From CAXXOK01 sp963675925 (GTDB taxonomy: Bacteria > Bacillota > Clostridia > Christensenellales > Aristaeellaceae): a stretch of DNA of 64,000 bases. This document shows, one piece after another, positions 1 to 7,437 of the stretch. The notes beneath the pieces are model-generated. The model was given only the letters and a program-made list of their open reading frames with translations, was not told the origin of the DNA and did no database searches. Location of the stretch: contig CAXXIB010000004.1 of NCBI GenBank assembly GCA_963675925.2, positions 1,178,001 to 1,242,000 of the forward strand. The letters are read 5' to 3'. The translations under genes were made by a program, and so were the position numbers. Numbering within the stretch: position 1 is the first letter of the stretch; the number at the start of each line of letters is the position of its first letter.

Positions 1-974
1 GCCATTGATGCCCGCTGTTTATTAAGATAAGAACAACGAATTGCATAGGTCAAATAGCGAGGTAGTATTGTACCATTGCTCGTAAATATAGCACAATCAC
101 CACTACACCAAGTATCTTCATCTATTTCATTTACCATTGCCATGCCAATGTCTTCCTTAGTCTCGCCAGATAATGGAAATAGAACTTCATTTTTATAGAC
201 TCTGGCATAAGATGTTGATACAGATTGTTTTATTCTTGAAACAGGTGTATTCATTTTAAAAACACCTGTTTTATATATGTCTCCATATCTAATACAAGCA
301 AATCCATCAGCAGAGTCATCTGCACGCGAACCGCCAAATCCTTTACGAAATACGCCCAGATTGCCTAACCTTATTTCTTTATAATTACTATTAAATTCTG
401 TTGCTTTTGTGTTCAGAATTTTCGCCCACAACTCTTGTGAAAGTAAAATCTGTCGTTTCTTGGCATTGATGAGTTTGTTGATTTGCGACACTTTCCAGTC
501 AAGGAAGCCTACAATTTGGTCCTGTTCTTTACGAGGCGGTATGGGTAACATTGTTTGTTTAAATTCAGAATACCCCAGAGTCAAGCGAATACCCGCACCC
601 ATTCCATTAAAAACTTTCTGAGAATCCATTGCTTTTAGTAAATAGCAAGCAAACGCTGGATTGATTGCATTACGAGGTCGAATAGAAATATATGCTGGTG
701 TGATTGCTCCCTTTTCTTTAACTAATGCTACACGTTGCGTGACAAAATCATAATTTAGGTTAAGCCCATTTACCATAATATCATTTGTTTCAACAACAGT
801 ATACCGTTTCAAATTTTCAATTGTTTCAGGTCTCTTTTTTCTTACTATTTCCCCATATCGAAATTGTAAAGCAACATCTGTGTTTATATCAGAATTGATT
901 TTCGTATTCTCATTAAAAACAGCACGAGCTCGTTTTGATTCCCAGCATTCAGGTGGAGTGCCGAACCACTTCAT
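1..974 (-). CDS. hsdS: Type I restriction-modification specificity subunit HsdS, 5' part (runs off the window)
   Basis: The minus-strand frame is open from an ATG at 974 to the window edge, about 324 codons, with the 3' end missing. Its ATG overlaps the hsdM stop (ATGA), so the two genes are translationally coupled. The residues just after the first target-recognition domain read PPRKEQDQIVGFLDWK, followed by a helical stretch with KLINAKKRQI; this is the conserved central region of HsdS. A second recognition domain begins afterwards (KEIRLGNLGVFRKGFGGS). HsdS dictates the DNA sequence recognised by the HsdM methylase and HsdR nuclease. HsdR is not in the window and may lie further left. Family assignment is firm; the target sequence cannot be read. 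Confidence 0.9.
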   Translation of the reverse strand, partial: MKWFGTPPECWESKRARAVFNENTKINSDINTDVALQFRYGEIVRKKRPETIENLKRYTVVETNDIMVNGLNLNYDFVTQRVALVKEKGAITPAYISIRPRNAINPAFACYLLKAMDSQKVFNGMGAGIRLTLGYSEFKQTMLPIPPRKEQDQIVGFLDWKVSQINKLINAKKRQILLSQELWAKILNTKATEFNSNYKEIRLGNLGVFRKGFGGSRADDSADGFACIRYGDIYKTGVFKMNTPVSRIKQSVSTSYARVYKNEVLFPLSGETKEDIGMAMVNEIDEDTWCSGDCAIFTSNGTILPRYLTYAIRCSYLNKQRASM

Positions 975-2797
975 TGCTCAACCTCCAATACTTTATCAAG
1001 TAAGCCTTGTGTTTCTATATCAATCGCCCGAATATCGGCTATAATTTCTGGAAGTTCTCGTAATTGAATAGGTTTGTAAAAATACTTGGTGAAGCTTATC
1101 TCATATCCGATTTGGGTTTTCTTCTCGTCCACCCACGCATCTGGTGAATAAGGTAAAACTTCATTTGCGATAAAGGCATCAATACCACCTGTATAATCGA
1201 AAGGGATTTGTTCTGTATCGGTCAAATCCTTATCGGCAATCATTCTACCTTTATTGTCACGCTCCGGCTTGCCATTTATATCAAGCAAAGGTCGCAACAC
1301 CGTAACCTTCCAATAGCCAAACGCACTATTGTCGAGAATAATACTGTTTTCATTATCCTTGAAAGCCAAAAACAGACCTGTGATAATTTCCCTTGATTCT
1401 TTCGCGAGTTCACAGTTTTTTTGTCCAAGGTTTTTAGGTAGTGAAGATTTGATTTTTGTTGCGTCAATGAGTTGTATCTTTCCTTTTCTTCGTTTTTCCT
1501 TACGGTTTGATAACACCCAAATATACGTTCCTATACCTGTGTTGTAGAACATATTTTCTGGCAAGGCGATAATAGCCTCCACAAGGTCACGCTCGATAAG
1601 ATAACGCCGAGCATTGCTTTCACCACTTCCTGCATCTCCTGTGAATAAAGAAGAACCATTATGCACTTCGACAATCCTGCTACCAAGCGCTGTATGTTCT
1701 TTCATTTTGCTCACGTTATTCAACAGAAATAGCAATTGGCCATCACTTACACGTGGGAGCATTTTATAATCGCCTTCTCCTGCAAAGGAAGTTACAAAGC
1801 GTGTATCAATAATGCTATTCTTTCCCCCAAGTTTTTCAGCATCGTTTTTCCATGACTTCCCATAAGGGGGGTTGGAGAGCATAAAGTCAAACTGACGACT
1901 GGGGAAGGAGTCATTGGAAAGTGTGCTGCCGTAAGCAATGTTTTTAGATTCGTTGCCATCGCCTTTGATTAGCATATCGGCTCGATTGATGGCATAGGTT
2001 TCAGGGTTAATTTCTTGTCCGAATAGATGGATGGATACTGTTTTACCTTTTTTCTTTGCAAGGGTTTGAAGTCTATCCTGTGATACAGTCAGCATACCAC
2101 CTGTGCCACTTGCGCCATCATAACACGAATAGGTCGAATCCATTATCTGTTCTGCTATCGGTAAAAAGATAAGGTCAGCCATGAGTTCTACAACATCTCG
2201 AGGCGTGAAGTGCTCTCCGGCTTCCTCGTTGTTTTCCTCATTGAAACGTCTAATGAGCTCTTCAAAAACGACTCCCATTGTATGGTTATCAAGACCAGGC
2301 AAACGAATACTACCGTCATCGTGCAGAATAGGATATGGGGATAAATTAATGGTTGGAGAAACAAATTTCTCTATAACTGCACCTAAGATATCTGTGTCTA
2401 CCATCGTATCTATCTGCATATAAAACTTGAACTTCTTCAGAATCTCTTGTACATTTGGGGAAAACCCATCCAAATACGCTGTGAAATCAGTCTTGAGTTT
2501 TTGTTGGCTGGAGCGACTGGTAAGGTCTTTTAGGCAAAATGGTGAAGCATTACAAAACGACTGTTTAGCAGCGTTACAGAGTGCTTCGTTTTGATTAACA
2601 ATGCCTTGCTCATCTAGTAATTTCTTCATCTTCAAAACATCGTCTTTGGTTTCTTCCAGCACTGAATCCAGCCTTCGAATTACAGTCATTGGTAGAATAA
2701 CATCCCGATACTTTCCACGCACATAAATATCACGAAGACAATCATCAGCAATACCCCAGATAAAATTCACGATTGTATTATGCGTTTGGGCTGTCAT
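971..2797 (-). CDS. hsdM: Type I restriction-modification DNA methyltransferase subunit HsdM
   Basis: The 608-residue protein is an N6-adenine DNA methyltransferase. It has the N-terminal HsdM helical domain (FIWGIADDCLRD onward), an S-adenosylmethionine motif DGASGTGGML and the catalytic motif SNPPYG. The start at 2797 is chosen because GGAGG lies 8-9 bases upstream; an upstream in-frame ATG at 2851 has no such site. The end overlaps the start of hsdS. HsdM with HsdS methylates host DNA to protect it from the cognate HsdR. The gene is AT-rich like the rest of the 1-9000 segment, which fits carriage on a mobile element. Confidence 0.95.
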   Translation of the reverse strand: MTAQTHNTIVNFIWGIADDCLRDIYVRGKYRDVILPMTVIRRLDSVLEETKDDVLKMKKLLDEQGIVNQNEALCNAAKQSFCNASPFCLKDLTSRSSQQKLKTDFTAYLDGFSPNVQEILKKFKFYMQIDTMVDTDILGAVIEKFVSPTINLSPYPILHDDGSIRLPGLDNHTMGVVFEELIRRFNEENNEEAGEHFTPRDVVELMADLIFLPIAEQIMDSTYSCYDGASGTGGMLTVSQDRLQTLAKKKGKTVSIHLFGQEINPETYAINRADMLIKGDGNESKNIAYGSTLSNDSFPSRQFDFMLSNPPYGKSWKNDAEKLGGKNSIIDTRFVTSFAGEGDYKMLPRVSDGQLLFLLNNVSKMKEHTALGSRIVEVHNGSSLFTGDAGSGESNARRYLIERDLVEAIIALPENMFYNTGIGTYIWVLSNRKEKRRKGKIQLIDATKIKSSLPKNLGQKNCELAKESREIITGLFLAFKDNENSIILDNSAFGYWKVTVLRPLLDINGKPERDNKGRMIADKDLTDTEQIPFDYTGGIDAFIANEVLPYSPDAWVDEKKTQIGYEISFTKYFYKPIQLRELPEIIADIRAIDIETQGLLDKVLEVEQ

Positions 2798-2956
2798 GAT
2801 TGATTCCCTCCGTATTCTATTCTTGTTTCGATGTTTCATAGTATAGCACAAGCCTTAAGTAAAACAAAATTATGTAACCATGAAAAGCTGCTCAAAGCGT
2901 AGAAGAAATATCCGGATGTATAGCCGGCTTCTTTTGATTAATAAGCCACTTATCTA

Positions 2957-3286
2957 CTAAAGTGATTGAAGATAAATCTCCAAAATAAGAAGTGCTGTTT
3001 CCTTTTCTTTTATCGAACAAGTATTTAGGCGCTGTATGAGTTCTTCTTCACTCATGGCAAGAGATAATTCTTTTTGAGCGAACAATTCATCTGGCGTTAT
3101 TTGAAGAGCCTCACAAATACGAAGTAATGTTTCTGTACGCATATTCACAGAACCACGCTCAATATCCGCATAAGTTCTGTCGGATAATCCTGCAATTTCA
3201 GCGACCTCTGTTTGTGTTAATCCCGCTTTCTTTCTGATTGCGAGCAAACGATTTCCAATTTCACTCATATCACGAATCAACATCAT
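2957..3286 (-). CDS. XRE-family helix-turn-helix regulator
   Basis: A protein of about 109 residues with an N-terminal HTH_3 domain (KAGLTQTEVAEIAGLSDRTYADIERG) and a helical C-terminal tail. A GTG at 3298 abuts GGAGG with no spacer, so I prefer ATG 3286 (12 bases from GGAGG); ATG 3283 is also possible. It lies upstream of hsdM on the same strand and is divergent from the exported-protein gene at 3445. The inverted repeat at 3306-3329 lies right beside its start and is the obvious operator candidate. It may control hsdM, the exported protein, or both. Targets are inferred only. Confidence 0.85.
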   Translation of the reverse strand: MMLIRDMSEIGNRLLAIRKKAGLTQTEVAEIAGLSDRTYADIERGSVNMRTETLLRICEALQITPDELFAQKELSLAMSEEELIQRLNTCSIKEKETALLILEIYLQSL

Positions 3287-3305
3287 AATTCCATTCACCC
3301 TCCTC

Positions 3306-3329
3306 TATTAGGAATTTTAGTTCCTAATA
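3306..3329. promoter_or_regulatory. Inverted repeat, probable XRE operator
   Basis: TATTAGGAA (3306-3314), six bases, then TTCCTAATA (3321-3329): a perfect 9-base inverted repeat. It lies between the XRE start and the rightward promoter at 3333-3360, where a bound repressor could affect both directions. Confidence 0.65.
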
Positions 3330-3332
3330 GCG

Positions 3333-3360
3333 TTGACAAACAGGAGCTATAATGTATAAT
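3333..3360 (+). promoter_or_regulatory. Sigma-A-type promoter for the exported-protein gene
   Basis: TTGACA at 3333-3338 and TATAAT at 3355-3360, 16 bases apart: consensus -35 and -10. The predicted transcript start near 3367 leaves a leader of about 80 bases before the ATG at 3445. Confidence 0.75.
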
Positions 3361-3444
3361 TGTCTGTAGTATGGTTCCTGTCTTCTTGGGAGATATTCAA
3401 ATGAGAAGACACAGAAATTCGCATCATTAGGAGGAAATCAACCT

Positions 3445-4044
3445 ATGAAAATCAAAAATGGCTTCTTAGTTCGAGCGTTAGCTATCACCCTGGTAACCAC
3501 ATTATTGTCAACAATGCTGATTGGAACAGCATTGGCTACTACGACTAAGAACTATAATGCAGGAACATTTCAACCAGTACTGGTGAATGGCTTTGGGTTT
3601 TCAAATGAAATCGTTGCATCCTTCCCGTCGATATTTGCTGTTACGATAATGATGGATTATATAGATTTCGTCAGTGATACTGTGGACCTTAGTGTTTCAT
3701 CTGGCCAAAGTAGCCGAGAAAAGGTTTATGATTTGTATAAAAACAATGAAGATATTCAAAGTCTTTTTAATGATGGCAATCGCTATGTTTTTACACAAAC
3801 CACTCCAGAAGGATATGAGGCAATCACCTTTATGGTTTTTCAAGAAGATGGTGCTGGTTATATAATATATATGCCCATCTTGGGGATGGCCTCCTACTTC
3901 TTTAACGATGATTATAAGAATTTGTTTAACAACAAAGGCCTTGATAGTCAAGAACTCTTTTTATCATCCATCAGCATCGATTATTTTGCAATAACGGATG
4001 AGCAGTGGGAATCCATGATTCATGCGCAAATGGGGAAACGATAA
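3445..4044 (+). CDS. Exported protein of unknown function
   Basis: A 199-residue protein with an AGGAGG ribosome site. The first 30 residues form a signal peptide: basic KIKNGFLVR, a hydrophobic stretch, then a TALA cleavage-like end. The mature part is acidic and lacks cysteine or repeats, with a second hydrophobic stretch (IFAVTIMMDYI) and many aromatic residues. I recognise no family. It has a consensus promoter and sits beside the XRE operator, between the R-M genes and a resolvase gene. It may be a cargo gene of the mobile element, for example a surface or exclusion protein, but nothing in the sequence decides this. Confidence 0.7.
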   Translation: MKIKNGFLVRALAITLVTTLLSTMLIGTALATTTKNYNAGTFQPVLVNGFGFSNEIVASFPSIFAVTIMMDYIDFVSDTVDLSVSSGQSSREKVYDLYKNNEDIQSLFNDGNRYVFTQTTPEGYEAITFMVFQEDGAGYIIYMPILGMASYFFNDDYKNLFNNKGLDSQELFLSSISIDYFAITDEQWESMIHAQMGKR

Positions 4045-4082
4045 GACATTATATATGATAAGGGTCTGTATCGTATAATTGC

Positions 4083-4634
4083 TCATTTGGTATTAGTCTT
4101 GGCTTTTCGATAAAATGTCGCCTTACTCATTCCGGCGCGTTTCATTGCTTCTACGGCTGTAATATTGCCCTGTCTCCACTCCTTGACTATCGTTTGGAAG
4201 TTATGACATACTTCAACCTTAGGCCGCCCTAGGCGGCCTTCTTTCTTTGCTAAGGCTATCCCCTCAGCTTGCCTTTCCAGTAAGCACTCGCGCTCAAACT
4301 GCGCGATTCCGGCAAAGATGGTAAGCATTAAACGTCCGGCAGAGGTTGATGTATCAATCTGCTCTTTCTGCGAAATGAAATGAACGCCTTTATTTTCCAG
4401 TTTTTCTACAATCGCAAGTAAATCGTGTGTATTTCGCGCTATACGCGAATAGCTTTCAACCTTAACGGTATCCCCTTCGCGCACATAATCAAGCATAGCC
4501 TGTAATTGCGGGCGATTGGTATTCTTGCCGCTTGCCTTTTCAATGAACACTTTATCAAAGCCTTCTAAATCCTGTTCCTGCCGCGCTGTATTCTGTTCCT
4601 GGGTGCTGACACGGATATATTTGATGACTGCCAT
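4083..4634 (-). CDS. Serine recombinase (resolvase/invertase family)
   Basis: A 183-residue small serine recombinase. The N-terminal catalytic domain has the nucleophile serine in YIRVSTQEQ near residue 10, the arginine motif YSRIARN, and the typical GRLMLTIFAGIAQFERE helix. The C-terminal end holds a resolvase-type HTH (NITAVEAMKRAGMSKATFYR). Full length for the Tn3-resolvase/Pin group. The region immediately upstream (4660-4770) holds repeated GTATCAAA half-sites that could form its res site. It probably resolves multimers or inverts a segment of the mobile element. Confidence 0.9.
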   Translation of the reverse strand: MAVIKYIRVSTQEQNTARQEQDLEGFDKVFIEKASGKNTNRPQLQAMLDYVREGDTVKVESYSRIARNTHDLLAIVEKLENKGVHFISQKEQIDTSTSAGRLMLTIFAGIAQFERECLLERQAEGIALAKKEGRLGRPKVEVCHNFQTIVKEWRQGNITAVEAMKRAGMSKATFYRKAKTNTK

Positions 4635-4659
4635 TTTTGTTTCCCCTTAATATTTAGAA

Positions 4660-4770
4660 GTATCAAAAAGTGGTATTGACGTTTGAGACGTATCAAAACC
4701 GATTATCGGTATATTTGATACGTGGTTTCTCCCCGATTTTGAGCGTATCAAAGAGTGTAGTATTTGAGAC
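4660..4770. repeat. Clustered GTATCAAA/TTTGAGAC half-sites, candidate res site
   Basis: GTATCAAA occurs at 4660-4667, 4690-4697 and 4745-4752; its reverse complement TTTGATAC at 4714-4721; the one-mismatch form TTTGAGAC at 4682-4689 and 4763-4770. Positions 4682-4697 form a 16-base near-palindrome. The cluster lies just upstream of the serine recombinase, as res sites do. More copies lie inside genes at 5850, 5882 (reverse) and 6967. Confidence 0.5.
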
Positions 4771-4821
4771 GCGATAGAAAGGGAAAGAGGCCGCCGCATT
4801 ATTGGCGGCCTCACCCATCTA

Positions 4822-5646
4822 CTATTGCGCAAGGATTAGCTGTATCGCCTTTTCCGCTTTCCCTGCCGCGCTGACGATGAACCGCTTATCATTTCGTAAC
4901 GCTTTCAACCAATTCTGGATATAAGCGGTAGCATTGCGGAAACTGCTCTTGGTTTCTATACCAATATGATTGATGATGGCAGCCGCGCCGATTTCCGCTA
5001 TCAGTTCTTCCTTGCTGTATTCTTCATTGAGAAAGAAGGCGGTATTGGTTAGGCGGTTTAGGCGGCTTGTATGCCCTGTGGAGTGTATCAGTTCGTGAAA
5101 GGCTGTGCCGTAGTATTCAGTCGTATCAGTGAACTGCTTGCGAAGCGGTAGCGTTATCTGGTCAAGCATCGGGAGATAGAACGCCCTATTTCTTTCTTCG
5201 TGAATTACGCTTACTCCGACGCGGTTACAATAGGCGGTGATAATCCTTTCCGCCTTTTCATCCGGCGCTATATCCTGCTGTTGTTGATTTACAGGATATT
5301 TCGCGGTCAAGCCTTCGCATTGGCTGATATGGAATACATTGTAGTAGCGGAGAAATGGAACTTCCTTTTCTTCCTTCGTTTCTTCATTCTTAACCATCAG
5401 CCATTTCCAAAAAACGATAATCTGTGACTTTTCGCCGCTTTTAACCTTGCCGCCTTCCTGTTGGCATTGTTTATAGGTCACATACTCACCAGAATGCCCC
5501 AGAAGCATCTGATTGATTAAGCTGTAAGGTTTCCCTGTGGTATGACTAATCGCGCCGGAAGTAGATACCCAAGGCTTTTTCCAAGGGATGATGCCTTGCT
5601 CCATCTGCTGTATCATTCTATCCGTGACCGTTTTGTAGATATCCAT
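4822..5646 (-). CDS. ArdC-like antirestriction protein (ssDNA-binding domain plus zinc metallopeptidase fold)
   Basis: A 274-residue protein with the ArdC N-terminal domain (DIYKTVTDRMIQQME, then PWKKPW) and a C-terminal zincin-like domain with HELIHSTGH. Start 5646 is set by AAGGAAG seven bases upstream; a longer frame to 5757 lacks one. ArdC proteins of plasmids and conjugative elements bind single-stranded DNA and protect incoming DNA from host restriction. It follows the coiled-coil gene at 5768 and probably shares its promoter at 6095-6123. A typical element gene; here it travels with a type I R-M system. Confidence 0.85.
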   Translation of the reverse strand: MDIYKTVTDRMIQQMEQGIIPWKKPWVSTSGAISHTTGKPYSLINQMLLGHSGEYVTYKQCQQEGGKVKSGEKSQIIVFWKWLMVKNEETKEEKEVPFLRYYNVFHISQCEGLTAKYPVNQQQQDIAPDEKAERIITAYCNRVGVSVIHEERNRAFYLPMLDQITLPLRKQFTDTTEYYGTAFHELIHSTGHTSRLNRLTNTAFFLNEEYSKEELIAEIGAAAIINHIGIETKSSFRNATAYIQNWLKALRNDKRFIVSAAGKAEKAIQLILAQ

Positions 5647-5767
5647 ATTGTGCTTCCTTTCTTGTGGGAAGCACAGAAGCCGTGATATAATATCTGCGCT
5701 TCCCTTTACTTGTAGAGAGTTTAGGCGGGGCATAGGCTTGGATGCTCGCCAAAGCATTCAAGCCGCT

Positions 5768-6043
5768 TTAATTAATAGAGAATCGGCGCGTGTTGATGGT
5801 TTTGGTGTAAGTCGCCGCCAAGTCCGCATAATCCTTTTTAAACCGTGATGTATCAAAGCGGCTGGTCTGGAAGGAACTCCATTTGATACGGTAGGCTCCA
5901 GCGGTCAAGTCTTCCGTTTTTCGGGCAGTCATTTCGCCTTTGATAGTGTCCTCTAAGGCTGTGATTTCTGTGTCCAGTTCTTCCTTCATCCGGCGAAGTG
6001 CTTGAAGTTCGCGCGCCTTTGTTTCAATGTCCTGTGTGCTCAT
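5768..6043 (-). CDS. Small coiled-coil protein of mobile elements, unknown function
   Basis: A 91-residue protein with AAGGAG upstream of the ATG. Residues 5-40 form a charged coiled coil (ELQALRRMKEELDTEITALED); the C-terminal half is basic and aromatic (YRIKWSSFQTSRFDTSRFKK). Similar small proteins are common beside ArdC and replication or repair genes in phages and integrative elements, but I cannot name a family. First gene of the leftward operon with ArdC, under the operator-bearing promoter at 6095-6123. Confidence 0.6.
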   Translation of the reverse strand: MSTQDIETKARELQALRRMKEELDTEITALEDTIKGEMTARKTEDLTAGAYRIKWSSFQTSRFDTSRFKKDYADLAATYTKTINTRRFSIN

Positions 6044-6094
6044 TGGATTGGTCTCCTTTCATTTGGGAACTCTTTTGTTCCTCTTTATGTATCT

Positions 6095-6123
6095 ATTATA
6101 CTACGAATAACGTATTAAGTCAA
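6095..6123 (-). promoter_or_regulatory. Leftward promoter with embedded XRE operator
   Basis: Read on the minus strand: TTGACT, a 17-base spacer, TATAAT (plus-strand 6118-6123 and 6095-6100). The spacer contains ATACGTTATTCGT, nearly identical to the spacer of the rightward promoter at 6178-6206. Confidence 0.7.
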
Positions 6124-6177
6124 TACGATAATAGTAATTATTTTAACTAATTTAGAAATTAGTTTCCTTTTTTCGTG

Positions 6178-6206
6178 TTGAATGAATACGATATTCGTGA
6201 TACAAT
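6178..6206 (+). promoter_or_regulatory. Rightward promoter of the XRE gene with embedded operator
   Basis: TTGAAT (6178-6183), a 17-base spacer, TACAAT (6201-6206). The spacer holds the perfect palindrome ACGATATTCGT at 6188-6198, matching the leftward spacer in position and sequence. This suggests one repressor controls both promoters. Confidence 0.7.
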
Positions 6207-6228
6207 ATTAGACGCAAGAGGTGAGATT

Positions 6229-6435
6229 ATGATAAAGTTCAAATTAAAGGTATTACTTGCCATAAACGAAATGACCCAAAAAGAATTAGCAGAAAAAACA
6301 GGCATTCGCCCGCCTACAATTTCCGCTATTGCCACAGGAACCGTTAAGCATTTACCTGTTGATGTTCTGGATAGAATCTGTGAAGTGTTAAATTGCCAAC
6401 CAAGCGATTTTATGGAATACCGCATAAATGAATAA
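6229..6435 (+). CDS. Short XRE-family regulator (Cro-like)
   Basis: A 68-residue protein that is almost entirely one HTH_3 domain (NEMTQKELAEKTGIRPPTISAI). Start 6229 follows AAGAGG; the promoter at 6178-6206 leaves a very short leader. It is divergent from the coiled-coil/ArdC operon. Two matched promoters with the same operator suggest autoregulation plus control of that operon. The domain resembles small Cro-like regulators of Gram-positive conjugative elements. Confidence 0.85.
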   Translation: MIKFKLKVLLAINEMTQKELAEKTGIRPPTISAIATGTVKHLPVDVLDRICEVLNCQPSDFMEYRINE

Positions 6436-6438
6436 ACA

Positions 6439-6474
6439 AAAAGACGAAAGAACAATTCTGCTCTTTCGTCTTTT
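6439..6474. terminator. Bidirectional intrinsic terminator
   Basis: AAAAGACGAAAGA (6439-6451), a 10-base loop, then TCTTTCGTCTTTT (6462-6474). It lies between convergent genes ending at 6435 (+) and 6492 (-). Confidence 0.8.
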
Positions 6475-6491
6475 CTTTATGCCTTGATGGC

Positions 6492-6992
6492 TTATGCTGC
6501 ATCATCAAGGTCATTTTCCTGTTCGGTCGTATTGGTCGAATTTTCTTCTATCAATTCGCTATTCTCTTCAAGTGCGGTATCAATATAGCGGAAAAGTAAC
6601 TCTCCGTTTCTATCAAAGCGTACAGGCTTGTTAAAATCGGGGAATGATTCTAAAAACCACTTCCGCACCTCGCTGGGTGGGTTGGGATACGTTCTGGATA
6701 CTTTGCACGCCTTATTAAATAGACGAATGTATCTTTGATTGTCTGGTAGACATTCCAAGTACAACTCCATCTTACGATACGTCAGATGGGTGGAAGGTTT
6801 CCCCTTCTTGTGGTATGTCATTACAGTAACATCCATTGAAGGGAAGTCCTTTTGTATAGACATCAGAATGTTATACTCGGGGGTTCCCTTGCGACTAGCC
6901 GCGTTTTGAAAACTACGGCTAATCGCAACTGTGTTTTGCGCGTGATTTACACAGTACCTTTTTCTCGTATCAAAGTTCTTTTTCTTACCCAT
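6492..6992 (-). CDS. Unknown mobile-element protein, paralog A
   Basis: A 166-residue protein, basic at the start (MGKKKNFDTRKRY) and very acidic at the end (TTEQENDLDDAA). Its middle shares a pattern with the next gene upstream: a GTPEY segment, LTYRKMELYLECL, and a C-terminal VRKWFLESFPDF block. The two therefore look like tandem paralogs. No catalytic motif is visible. The conserved Y-x-x-VRKWFL-x-x-FP block is a good search handle. Not recognised; possibly DNA-binding given the charge distribution, but that is a guess. Confidence 0.65.
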   Translation of the reverse strand: MGKKKNFDTRKRYCVNHAQNTVAISRSFQNAASRKGTPEYNILMSIQKDFPSMDVTVMTYHKKGKPSTHLTYRKMELYLECLPDNQRYIRLFNKACKVSRTYPNPPSEVRKWFLESFPDFNKPVRFDRNGELLFRYIDTALEENSELIEENSTNTTEQENDLDDAA

Positions 6993-7011
6993 TTCTTCTC
7001 ATCCTTCCTTA

Positions 7012-7437
7012 TCAGGCAACTCTCTCCTCTGCTTGCGCAGAGGAAGAGATTGCTTCATCGTCGGTCACATCGTTCCATTCTGGTGTGACATCGTAGTTCG
7101 GGAACGCACCCAAGAACCACTTACGCACATAGGCATAACAGCCTGATTGCGTTTTTGACAATTTGAGGATTTGCTCATACTCACGAAGAGCGGCAGAATC
7201 CTTGCCATATACTTGAAAGATATACTCTCTCATTTTTTTGTAGGTCAGTCGTGAATACGTTTTTTTCTTACTGTTCTTTGTAATCTCTCTGATTACAAAT
7301 TCGTAATTAGGACATTCTTGACGAAGGCGAACAAGTTCTCCATACTCAGTGCTACCAAATACACTTGCCTTCTTTGCGAAAGCCTTGGTCAGGAATACTT
7401 TTTCTCCGACATGGTTCACCGTTACATTCTGTTTCAT
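7012..7437 (-). CDS. Unknown mobile-element protein, paralog B
   Basis: A 141-residue protein with the same three blocks as the gene at 6492: FGSTEYGELVRLRQE, LTYKKMREYIFQVYG and YVRKWFLGAFPNY. The 19-base gap and common strand indicate one operon. Upstream lies the 478-base noncoding stretch before the integrase gene, so this gene is divergent from the integrase. Function unknown; an excisionase-like or directionality role is imaginable from position only. Confidence 0.65.
   Translation of the reverse strand: MKQNVTVNHVGEKVFLTKAFAKKASVFGSTEYGELVRLRQECPNYEFVIREITKNSKKKTYSRLTYKKMREYIFQVYGKDSAALREYEQILKLSKTQSGCYAYVRKWFLGAFPNYDVTPEWNDVTDDEAISSSAQAEERVA

Noticed and set aside
4647..4832. A 61-codon minus-strand open frame upstream of the resolvase
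   Set aside because: Its FDTS peptides are just the translated GTATCAAA repeats; no ribosome site.
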